Shown in pieces: positions 55,921 to 64,000 of a stretch of 64,000 bases of DNA (position 1 is its first letter; every line of letters begins with the position of its first letter). The DNA comes from Lasiodiplodia sp. COLG20 (Eukaryota; Ascomycota; Dothideomycetes; Botryosphaeriales; Botryosphaeriaceae): the NCBI GenBank assembly GCA_009801085.1, contig VNWV01000003.1, positions 248,001 to 312,000 on the forward strand. The letters run 5' to 3'. The position numbers were made by a program, and so were the translations under genes. The notes below the pieces were generated by a model. That model was not told the origin of the DNA, ran no database searches, and saw only the letters and a program-made list of their open reading frames with translations.

Positions 55921-56566
55921 AGGTCTAGGCACTGGGACGGAACGGTTATGACAATGGGTATGGGCTTGGTCGGTTATGGCTATGGGTGGGCTGGTGGACG
56001 GAGGGGGTTCGGATGGTATCGGCGAATATTAGGTTGTTTTTTCCTCTGTCTATGAGTGGACTGTTTTGCGATTATGGTCTCGCATTGGTATCTTGGACAT
56101 GCATTTGGGCAGAGATGGTGCGGCTCATGCCCTGCGCCTTGGTGATTGTTTTTCGCATAGTCATAGGAACAAATAAAATATTTGCAGCCAAACTAATTAG
56201 ATGCGGTTTACCGCGGAGAGCAGTATCTATCCTTATGCCTGTGTAGAACCACCATCGTCTCGAGCCACCAAAGGCATACCGCTTTTAGCTCTTTATCAAA
56301 ATGCTTGGCTGCGTCCAGAGCGCCTGTGGAACTGTAGCTTATTAGTATTACATCAAAGGGAAAGAACTGAGAGTTTAGCTTACGTTGATTAGGCGTGCCA
56401 ATCATCATCTTATTCTCGAAGTTGCTATCTGTTTTGGACAGCAGCTTGCTCTGTTTTTATACGCTCATATCTGCAGCTTGCGCTACAAGATAAGAGCGTT
56501 ATAGTTCTTCTTGCACGCCCGGAAGCTAGATGAGCCTGTTGTCGTTCTCGTTGAACGGGCTATAGT
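55921..56566. other. Convergent spacer after DNA2
   Basis: About 650 bases, T-rich in parts, between DNA2 (+) and an unknown gene (-). No coding frame is convincing. Confidence 0.5.
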
Positions 56567-57289
56567 TTATAGAATACTACATCTGGTCAAGTGTAGAGGC
56601 GGCGCTTCTTCGTCACTGTCGGTGGCGCCTGGCGAATGGGCGATGCTTGTAGAAGTCACTTGCTCGTGAGTAGTGATAGCGATGGACGTCTGGCTAGTGG
56701 TGGACGAGCTGGCAACGTCTCCCGATGCTGCGGCAAGGTCGATGGTTTGGACGGCGGTGCACGAGGTAGATACTCTAGCAGTACTGGTGGGGCTTGCGGC
56801 CGGGTCGTCTGGCTTGGTCTGCGTCGGAATATCTTGGACTGTCAATTGCCCTAAAGGCTGTCGCTGGCGGTTCTTAAGATCTGAGGAGCAGTGTAATCAA
56901 TATGGACCGCAAGGTATGAATTGAGCCAGCTTACCAGCAAGCTCATTGTCCGAGCAAAGAAAGAATGCGGCTTGGCCAGTGGCGGCCCACATTACATGTA
57001 GAGCCGTTCGAAGCACTGCGTCTCTTGTAATGGGCGAGAGTCTGTCGTAGCGGACCAGCACAGCGTCGGAAGGCGGGTCGAGGCCCTGAGAGCGCAACGC
57101 CTTGTGGACAAAGTCTGTCGTCTCTGAGAGCAGTGCATCGTATGCGGTGATCTTGAGCCCGCGGGAGTGACGACCAAGGCAAATGTTGATGGGGACGGTA
57201 TATTTAACCGGTCGCGACGCCACAATGTTGCCCGAGACAGCGTCAGCGACAAAGACCACCAGGTCTTCATATTGAATATGACGCGCCAT
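56567..57289 (-). CDS. Unknown protein, conserved-looking N-terminal domain with Ser/Thr-rich tail
   Basis: Exon 1 (57289-56935) and exon 2 (56880-56567) join with a GTAAGC donor and CTCAG acceptor, giving 222 residues. Residues 1-118 look like a folded domain: YEDLVVFVADAVSGNIVAS with alternating hydrophobics, KYTVPINICLGRHSRG, and helices LLSETTDFVHKALRSQ and AVLRTALHVMWAAT. The second exon encodes a low-complexity Thr/Ser/Ala tail with TSSTTSQTS-like stretches and ends acidic then basic. No signal peptide, membrane helix or known motif is visible. I do not recognise a family. The sharp compositional change at the exon junction leaves some doubt that exon 2 belongs to it; a short read-through version would end within the intron. 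Confidence 0.55.
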
Positions 57290-58635
57290 CGTGCACGACG
57301 TTGGTGGGTGGAGTGGAATGAAGAAGGAAGAGGAGTTTGAGGGTGGTCAGGATGAGGAGGGTAGTGGAGCTCAGCGATATAGAAGTGAGGGTCCGCGTAG
57401 TGGACATCCGGGGACTCAGAGCCATGGCGTGTGCGACATGGGTTGCTTCATAGAACGGAGAGGAGCTAGCTGGAGGTGAAGTTGAGACACTTAGGTGAAG
57501 CAACATCAGCCTTTATGCCAGCGAAGCACAATCAAGCCATTGGTTCTCAGCAGAGAATAGACAATCGTCTATGACGAAGCTGCTCTTCAACTTTCCCTTC
57601 CTCGAAGACCGGAGCAAGTCCAGTCGTTCAACGAAGGGAGCTCGGAAGGGTTCCTCATCGCTCACCCAAGGGATAAAACTCAGTGTAACTCTCTCAAGTT
57701 TTCTTTGAGAAACCTCACGGCGTGGATCGTTGCGTCGCATGCGCCTCCAGTTCGCCTTTCTACAACTCGATCCAAGCCAAAAGGCAAAGAGAGAGCCAAA
57801 GAAGAAAAGAAGGTAAGACGGTAGGAGGGGGCCGGTATTTGTAGGTTTCGGGGTGGTGCTGGATAACCTGGATCACCTGGCGGGGCAACGACGCTAAACC
57901 TGATCTGGGTGGGTGATATGGAAAGGTAGCTCGCCTATCTGACCGCGTGTGGTTGATCTGGACGCGTCGGGTGGGTGATGCGCGAAGCCAACCACTGCCA
58001 AATTTGGCAATAGAGAGACAATGATGGAACCGAGTGGAACTGCAGTCGGGGAAATATCGAAGCTTGGGAATGGCACTCAACGTACGAGTTGTATCGCGCA
58101 ATGTCCATGGATCCTCTGCTCCGCTCTCTCACCTTCTGCCTTGTCTACCCTAAACGGACCGCTACTCCAGCCTCACATTCTTGTACGTCCTAGTCGGGAG
58201 AGATTGGCCGACGGAGCCCGCGTACTAAAAGATGTCGGTGTTTGGGCCAGCCAATGCCGCTGAATCGGGAGTGCTTGTCGCGCTTGCTCTTGGGGAAGTT
58301 GCGATGGAGCGAAGTGAAGCTCCGGGCGTTCATACGAGAGAGCAGTCTTCCTGATGTCGTTGGCGCCAGTATTATTTTTGGGCAATGGTGATTTGTGCGT
58401 CAAACGAGCCAATCCGAGGTGCACGGCGCAATGGCGGGCTGGACCCCTGAAAGCTTCTGCTTTGTTGTCAGGCAGAAAGAGTGGAAAATCTGGGGTTAGC
58501 CGCTGCACGTCATCGGGTGGCTCGTGTGGCTGAACTGGCTGCCAATCACCCGAACTTTGTTCGTACCACTTTTTGCAACCCAACACCACGAGCACGACAG
58601 CCATCTCCAATCCCCGCTGCGCACCATCCCCCACC
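57290..58635. other. 1.3-kb divergent region before COX19
   Basis: It separates the start codons of the unknown gene (-) and COX19 (+). Several short frames overlap without support. It likely contains both promoters. Confidence 0.4.
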
Positions 58636-59218
58636 ATGAGCACCTTCGGCAGCCCCGGCGGCAAGACTCAGGTCCAGAAGCCCATCCCGTGAGTCGACTC
58701 TGACCCCCCGCGCCCTCGCCCGCAAAGCTCACGCCACGCCTCTACAGACCGGAGCGCGGATCCTTCCCGCTCGACCACTTCGGTATGCCTCCTTGAAACC
58801 GCAATCGCCCTCTGTCTCTTGCGCGACCTCGTCCGACGCCATCATGCGACCGCCGATGGAAGCAGAATACCCACAACGGAAGCTATGGAATATGCGCTGA
58901 TGCACGAGCTGCAGGCGAATGCAAGTCGGTCATGACCCAGTACCTGCGCTGCATACGCGCCCACAAGGGAACCAACGACGACGAGTGCCGCCAGATCTCC
59001 AAAGCTTACCTGCAGTGTCGGATGGAGCGGTACGTACATATGTGCGCCGCATATATCAGCCATTCTACACCATGGCTGCCTGCTATGCCCGATCCGATCC
59101 GCCGCTGATTCTCCACCCTCACAGAAACCTCATGGCGCCCGATGAGATGAAGAACCTCGGATTCCACGACGACTCCAAGCCCACGCCCGAGCCACAAAGC
59201 AAGGGCCCCCCACAATAG
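58636..59218 (+). CDS. COX19: Cytochrome c oxidase assembly factor COX19 (twin CX9C)
   Basis: Four exons (58636-58688, 58748-58782, 58915-59029, 59125-59218) give 98 residues, the normal size. PPERGSFPLDHFGEC leads into the CHCH domain with two CX9C pairs: C-KSVMTQYLR-C and C-RQISKAYLQ-C, followed by RMERNLMAPDEMKNLGF. Cox19 is imported into the intermembrane space by Mia40 and helps deliver copper to cytochrome oxidase with Cox11. All three splices fall in conserved stretches and restore frame. Third-exon boundaries are fixed by the CX9C motif. The C-terminal tail is proline-rich and variable. Identification is firm because order, spacing and the SFPLDHFGEC signature all match the family. 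Confidence 0.94.
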
Positions 59219-61702
59219 AGCCGCGCATAGCACCAGACACACGAAACACGAAACACATCGCCGCCACAGACGTACGATAACGCCCCTGCATGAACGAGCC
59301 CATCTTCATCCCTCCGCTACCGAGCCGCCGCAACCGCGCATAACACGTCGTACATTACGCGCGCCTTCCCTTCCCCAATCAAGCATCGTCCGTGCGGAAC
59401 GAGCCGAAAGTCGCATGAACATGTGCCACTGCCTCGCGCCCACCCCCTCAAGCCAACGATTTAGCGATCAAGCATGAATGACTCCATCAATAGTTCATGA
59501 CTGTAGTGGCGAAGCTAGCGCAAGGCACCCCCGCCGGCCCGCCCGATCCGCTCAGCCCCTCTTCGTCATCCGTGTCAGAAAATAGTGATAGTTCTAAGAA
59601 TAACATCCTCGCCAACCAAGTACCAACACCAACACGGAAAACCATGGGGACGAAGGATCTCTCCCCCGCAGGGCAAGAAGCATGCCGATAGCCGATCACA
59701 TACTATAGTAGAAAAAAAAAAGAAAAGAGTCACCGAAGCAAGGGATGGGACGGGGATGGCTGCCGATTTGCGCCACCTATCTCATCGTCATGGTCCCCTT
59801 CCCCGGAACACCCCCCTCAACCGTCAACCGAACTTCCTTTTTCTGTCTGACATGATCTCCTGTCAGCCCGAGACATTATTGCCAAGAAAAAAAAAAGGGA
59901 TCAGGAGCGCGGGGTCGTGGGGAGAGTAGTGAGAGTCAGAGAGAGCGAAGGACAAGTAGTCACAATTCATCCAAAGGTTTGGGGTCGTGTTACCCCCGGG
60001 GAGAGACCCACCACACCACCAACATCCCCACCCCCCACCCCCCCACCACCATCACCAGCCCCCCCGGCCGACGTATATACGAGGCGCATTCTTCGGCCCA
60101 AGCCGAAGGTCAAAAAAGGGTTGTAGTACTCGACCGAAAAAGCTTATTTCCCACACACTCGGTAGCGAAGAAGATATGGGCAGAAAAAAACATACCCCTG
60201 TGTTTCCTGTTTCTTTGTGTGTGTGACATCGTCGTGCAATCCTTTGGGGAACTTTCTCCGCACATATTCTTGACCAAGATGATCTTTGCTTGCTTTGCGG
60301 TCGTCGTCGGCGGTTGGGACAAAAAAAGGGGTGGGTTCCGAGAGAGAAAAAGGGAAAGAAAAAGGGCCAGAAGAGAAACCGAAATACCTGGACGCATGAA
60401 AAAGTTCAAGCGGAATGTCTGTGTGTTGACAAAAAAAATATTGAGGCCACGGAATAGTAGTATTTCACATTTCTGCTGGTGGTCGGGGGCAGTTCGGTGT
60501 CTCCGCGAGGGCGGGCATACCTGCGCGTGCAGAATCCAACTTTTGCTTTAAACAAGGAGAGACAAAAGCGTGTGGATGAGTGACGATTGAGGATTTAAAC
60601 GTTGGAAAAAGGCAGCGGTGAGCGACTCCCGACCGTCTGGTCCTGTATATCTGTTATCAACAAAATATGTGGATATGCAGCTCGTGGTGGTGTTCCCCAC
60701 GCTGACGGACGGGAAAGCCTGGTCGCTCCCTTCTTGGCTCCACTCGGCATCGTTTCCGAAGGGGAGGGCAGGAAAGCGAAGGGGCGGCATGCCCTCCGTT
60801 TTGACCCTGAATTCGGACCTATCAAGCGAGGCCCGAGGGGATTCTTGGTTAGCACGTCCATGGTTTTTGTATTGGAATCATCGCATCCATGTCTTGCACT
60901 TCATCATTTGCAAAGGCACGGCAGGCATCGTATGAATGGTATTGAAATCGCATGTGAGGGGATATTAGCTAGCGCAGCCAACAGCCGTAGCTGGGCAGAT
61001 GGAAACCAGAAAACCCATAACCAGAGAGATACGACAAGCCGAGACCTGTATGCTCGAACTCAATAAAACGACCCAGTCCAAGAAATGCATGGATGGTCCT
61101 AAAAAAAAAAAAAAGAAATCATTCCCTGCGGCCATGCAGAAATGTAGCCATCACCCCGAAGGTCTAATGCCTGTTTGCTGGTCCGCGTCGTCATCATGTG
61201 CAAAAGTGCTCAGAGGTGGTAGTGTTGCAATTGTTGCCGGGGTATGTATGAAACTGAAGCAGGAAACAACGCGAATGAAGCCACAGGATATCATCTCATC
61301 GACCTTGTAAAAAGGGAAAAAGGCTCCACACCAATAGGCTGGAAGAAGCTGCTGTTCAATCGTAGAAAAACTCCTATGATCCGTAGAATGCGTCGCACGA
61401 TGCCCGTAAAAACTCCGTGGAAGATGATGTTGTAACAAGAAGCAGAAGATGGAAGATGGAAAGCCGAAGGCTAATGAAAGATCCATCGAGAACCGAACAA
61501 AACGCCATCCGACAAATCCCAAAGGGGGAAGGGCTGGTGCATCTCGCAGTGATCTTCGAACCTTCAGTCGCCGATGCCACTGACATGGACAAGAAGACCG
61601 TTCGATTCGATGCCGCTGCGATCGGGGTATCTCAAATTCTGCCGAAATCTGACGTACTCTAGATCTGATGGTGCACCTTGTGTAAAGCTCGAATAAAGGA
61701 GA
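59219..61702. other. 2.5-kb convergent intergenic region
   Basis: It lies between the stop codons of COX19 (+) and the bHLH gene (-). It contains a C-rich, almost purine-free tract at about 60008-60066 and A-runs near 59709-59722, 59885-59896 and 61100-61114. No gene was recognised. Long 3' UTRs are likely. Confidence 0.45.
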
Positions 61703-63289
61703 TCAGAGCTCCATGCCAAACTCCTCTTCTTCCTTGAACGTTGGCTGTTGGTTGGCCCAGAAGCTCGGCTGGCCGGCACCACCGGAGTTGGCACCGCTGC
61801 CACCAGACTGGATGGCTGGGCTCAGGCTCTGTGGCGAGATGGGGTTCTGGAGAGGCTCGCCGGCAATGTTGGTGTGCTTGGGGACGCGAAGGCCGCTGCC
61901 GGGGCCGCGCGAGTAACGGAAAGACTCCCAGTTGTTCTTCTCGACCGCCTCGATAAGCTCCGACTTCATGCGGAGCTCATCCTCCGAGTACTCGTAGGTG
62001 ATCTCGCCGCCCAGGCTGCGGACCTGCTCAAATAGCTGCTCCTCCTGCCTCAGCTTCAGATAAAGCATCCACATGAGGTCACGAGTCCAGCTGACGGAAC
62101 CGTTGAGAATGTCGCCCTTGTTGGGACCCTTGTCTTTCTCGTCGAGGGGAAGACCGGTGGTGATGTTGCCAGCAGCACGTCTGCCGTTAGGACCAGCAAG
62201 CAGTGACGTTGCTTGCGGCGGCGAGATGCCAGTGGCAGTCATGGAGGGCGACAGAGGGCCGTTGTTGTGGATGTGCTTCCGGACCTTCTCGTCCTCAAGG
62301 CGATGCTGGGGCACCAGCTTGGAGAGATCCTGGATACGCTCATTGATGTTGTCTCTCCGGCGACGCTCGACCATGTTGTGGCTCTCACGGCGCCTCCGGC
62401 GCTTAGCCTCCTGGGACTGGAAACCTGGGTTGCCGTTGTTCTCGACCTTGGTAGGCAGCGAGGCGTGCTTTCCCGAGGCGAGGACGTCAGCGATCTGAGC
62501 ATGGTGCATGCCGGCCTGTTGAGGTGACACAATTGGTGAATCGATCCAAGACCCGCCGCTGTTGGGGGTGTTGTCCCACTGGCCCGACATGCTCTTCTGG
62601 TGGCCGTGACTTGGGCGGCTGGCGTGGATAGGCTGCGCAGCCGGGAAGCTGCCTGAATCCGGAGTGCTGAGGTGAAGGCCAGCCATGGCGGGCGTCTTCG
62701 GCGTCATCGGGCTGCGTGAATCGGACAGTTGCCTTTCGAGGCCCATCCTAGAGTGCTGCCTGGCGTTCATGGCGAAGGAGCCGTTGGGCATGCTTCCGAC
62801 CCGGTGACCTTGCTGCATGCTCTGGAAGTGCTCGTAGTTGAAGTTGTTGTTGTTCATGAATGGGGACTGAATGGGCGCGCCATCGGGCGTGTTCGAGTAC
62901 ATATTCATGTTGGGCTGTGCGTTCACGGGCATGGAACCATTGTTCATTTGACTTTGGTAGTAGCCCTGCTGATGCTGCTGTTCGTTGTGGCCATCGCCAT
63001 AGTTCTGGTAGCCCGCATTGTGATTGTTGTGGCCGGGCTCGTCGACGAGGTCACGAAGCTCGTCATCGGCGATATTCGAGTTGCCGAGGAAGCTGGAGGA
63101 CATGTTGTTTGAGCCGTATTGGTTGTTCATGATGAAGTTGTTACCCATGGTCAGGTCGTTGGGGTTGACGCCGTACTGCTGTTGGCTGTTGCTGAAATGT
63201 TGCGACATGTCAAAGTCACCGTGGAAGTTAGGGTTGAACTGGTCGGGATCCTCCTTGATGTAAGGAGCCGGCGAACCGGGGTGCGCCAT
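61703..63289 (-). CDS. bHLH transcription factor with long loop
   Basis: A single-exon frame of 528 residues. The first 290 residues are Asn/Gln/Gly/Ser-rich, typical of a fungal activation region. The basic region and helix 1 lie at about 296-330 (RRRESHNMVERRRRDNINE, then RIQDLSKLVP); the H-E-R pattern of an E-box reader is present. The loop is unusually long, about 55 residues with KVRKHIHNNGPLSPS, and helix 2 is NKGDILNGSVSWTRDLMW followed by a leucine-containing coiled coil. An acidic C-terminal tail ends FKEEEEFGMEL. This resembles the widespread Pezizomycotina bHLH proteins annotated as HLH regulators of uncertain role. The start at 63289 is the first ATG of the frame (MAHPGSPAPYIKEDPDQF). 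It probably binds CACGTG-like sites. Confidence 0.85.
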   Translation of the reverse strand: MAHPGSPAPYIKEDPDQFNPNFHGDFDMSQHFSNSQQQYGVNPNDLTMGNNFIMNNQYGSNNMSSSFLGNSNIADDELRDLVDEPGHNNHNAGYQNYGDGHNEQQHQQGYYQSQMNNGSMPVNAQPNMNMYSNTPDGAPIQSPFMNNNNFNYEHFQSMQQGHRVGSMPNGSFAMNARQHSRMGLERQLSDSRSPMTPKTPAMAGLHLSTPDSGSFPAAQPIHASRPSHGHQKSMSGQWDNTPNSGGSWIDSPIVSPQQAGMHHAQIADVLASGKHASLPTKVENNGNPGFQSQEAKRRRRRESHNMVERRRRDNINERIQDLSKLVPQHRLEDEKVRKHIHNNGPLSPSMTATGISPPQATSLLAGPNGRRAAGNITTGLPLDEKDKGPNKGDILNGSVSWTRDLMWMLYLKLRQEEQLFEQVRSLGGEITYEYSEDELRMKSELIEAVEKNNWESFRYSRGPGSGLRVPKHTNIAGEPLQNPISPQSLSPAIQSGGSGANSGGAGQPSFWANQQPTFKEEEEFGMEL

Positions 63290-64000
63290 GGCGGGGTCGA
63301 TGCCGTGGACCGGAGAGTCGAGTCGCAGGTCTGATTTGCAAGTGGGTTGCTTGTTGTAGCCGCTGAAAGGTGGGAAGTGGGTAATCTTGGTGTCGGCTGG
63401 AGGGGTGGTCAGCGGGGGCTCTTATAGGGTGGAAGCCTGAGCGATCGCCCAATGCACAATAGGCGAAGATCACCGCCACAACAATAGCTGAATACCTCTA
63501 GCGGCAACCGCACATCACCGGGGTCCTGCCTCAAATGACGGCAGATACCAGGCAACCAACACGCACCGCCGAGGCTTGTGGGGCAAAAGCAATCAATGCT
63601 TCGGGGGCTGCTCACCTATGATCATCACTGAATCGGTCGGGTCTGACTTCTTTAGATGGAAGGTTCCGTGTCGGTCCCTTGACGCTTGAGTTTGCGATAT
63701 CTGCAGCGAGCCTGGGTCTTGCGAACGCAGGTATGCAGCAGGGGGCTATGCGAACGGTGGTGACAGGAAGCACGGGACCGTTGCGGGCGTAGCTTAAATG
63801 GATGGGTGGATTTGCGGTTTGGTGAGAGAGAAGTAAGGCAAGCTAGGCGGACATGGAAGAAACTGGCAAAGCTTGCATGTACCGTCACGAATCTGTCGAG
63901 CTTGCGTCAAACGTTCTGCATGAGAGCATTAGCTTTGCATTGCTCCAGCCGTTTTTGCGGCACCTGGCGGCCGAGAGAGGCCTCGGCCTGCACGCCTAGA
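63290..64000. other. Upstream region of the bHLH gene
   Basis: About 700 bases to the window edge, with no complete gene. It probably holds the bHLH leader and promoter; an intron in the leader is possible but not shown. Confidence 0.45.

Noticed and set aside
60008..60066. C-rich tract as a possible telomere or origin element
   Set aside because: It lacks CCCTAA-type periodicity and lies between ordinary genes; simple-sequence DNA is enough explanation.
1..64000. CRISPR arrays, operons, ribosome binding sites
   Set aside because: The sequence is eukaryotic (spliceosomal introns, monocistronic genes); no direct-repeat/spacer array was seen.

Overview
The window is nuclear DNA of a filamentous ascomycete (Pezizomycotina; a Dothideomycete is my best guess from protein character, not proven). 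Genes carry short GT-AG introns of about 45-120 bases on both strands. The gene set is fungal: Zn2Cys6 and bHLH regulators, NPR3, a SIT4/PP6 phosphatase, DNA2, UPF3, LEU5 and ODC carriers, and a secreted rhamnogalacturonan acetylesterase. A repeat present twice differs mainly by C-to-T and G-to-A changes, the signature of repeat-induced point mutation (RIP).

Layout. 1-0.8 kb: a mutated repeat copy and a doubtful membrane-protein fragment. 0.8-7 kb: a dense block in two divergent pairs: TCAB1/Swt21-like WD protein and mitochondrial SAM carrier, then HSP10 and TilS-like tRNA-lysidine synthetase. 7-16.3 kb: gene-poor, with a possible spliced small membrane protein and a Zn2Cys6 regulator without a recognisable activation domain. 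16.4-19.3 kb: three tandem intronless paralogues resembling Copia-type Gag (UBN2-like) with no pol or visible LTRs; I consider this the most novel content. 19.8-20.8 kb: rhamnogalacturonan acetylesterase. 22.6-26.6 kb: divergent PP6-type phosphatase and UPF3. 29.1-34.4 kb: a very large WD40/helical-repeat protein. 34.4-40.7 kb: gene-poor, with a small conserved-looking protein and the second, less mutated repeat copy in inverted orientation. 40.7-44.4 kb: METTL4-type MT-A70 methyltransferase divergent from the LEU5 CoA carrier. 45.6-50.1 kb: NPR3 and ODC carrier (the latter with an 11-base microexon). 50.6-55.9 kb: DNA2. 56.6-59.2 kb: an unknown protein and COX19. 61.7-63.3 kb: a bHLH factor.

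Function. Six of the roughly twenty genes serve mitochondria (SAM carrier, HSP10, probable TilS, CoA carrier, ODC, COX19). Others act in mRNA surveillance (UPF3), RNA or DNA methylation (METTL4-like), telomerase/Cajal-body RNP biology (TCAB1-like), nutrient signalling (NPR3, SIT4/PP6) and replication (DNA2). Divergent pairs share short promoters, among them a heat-shock-element-like palindrome between HSP10 and TilS and an MluI-box upstream of DNA2. Exon boundaries were placed by hand from splice consensus, reading-frame continuity and family alignment from memory; no search was run.
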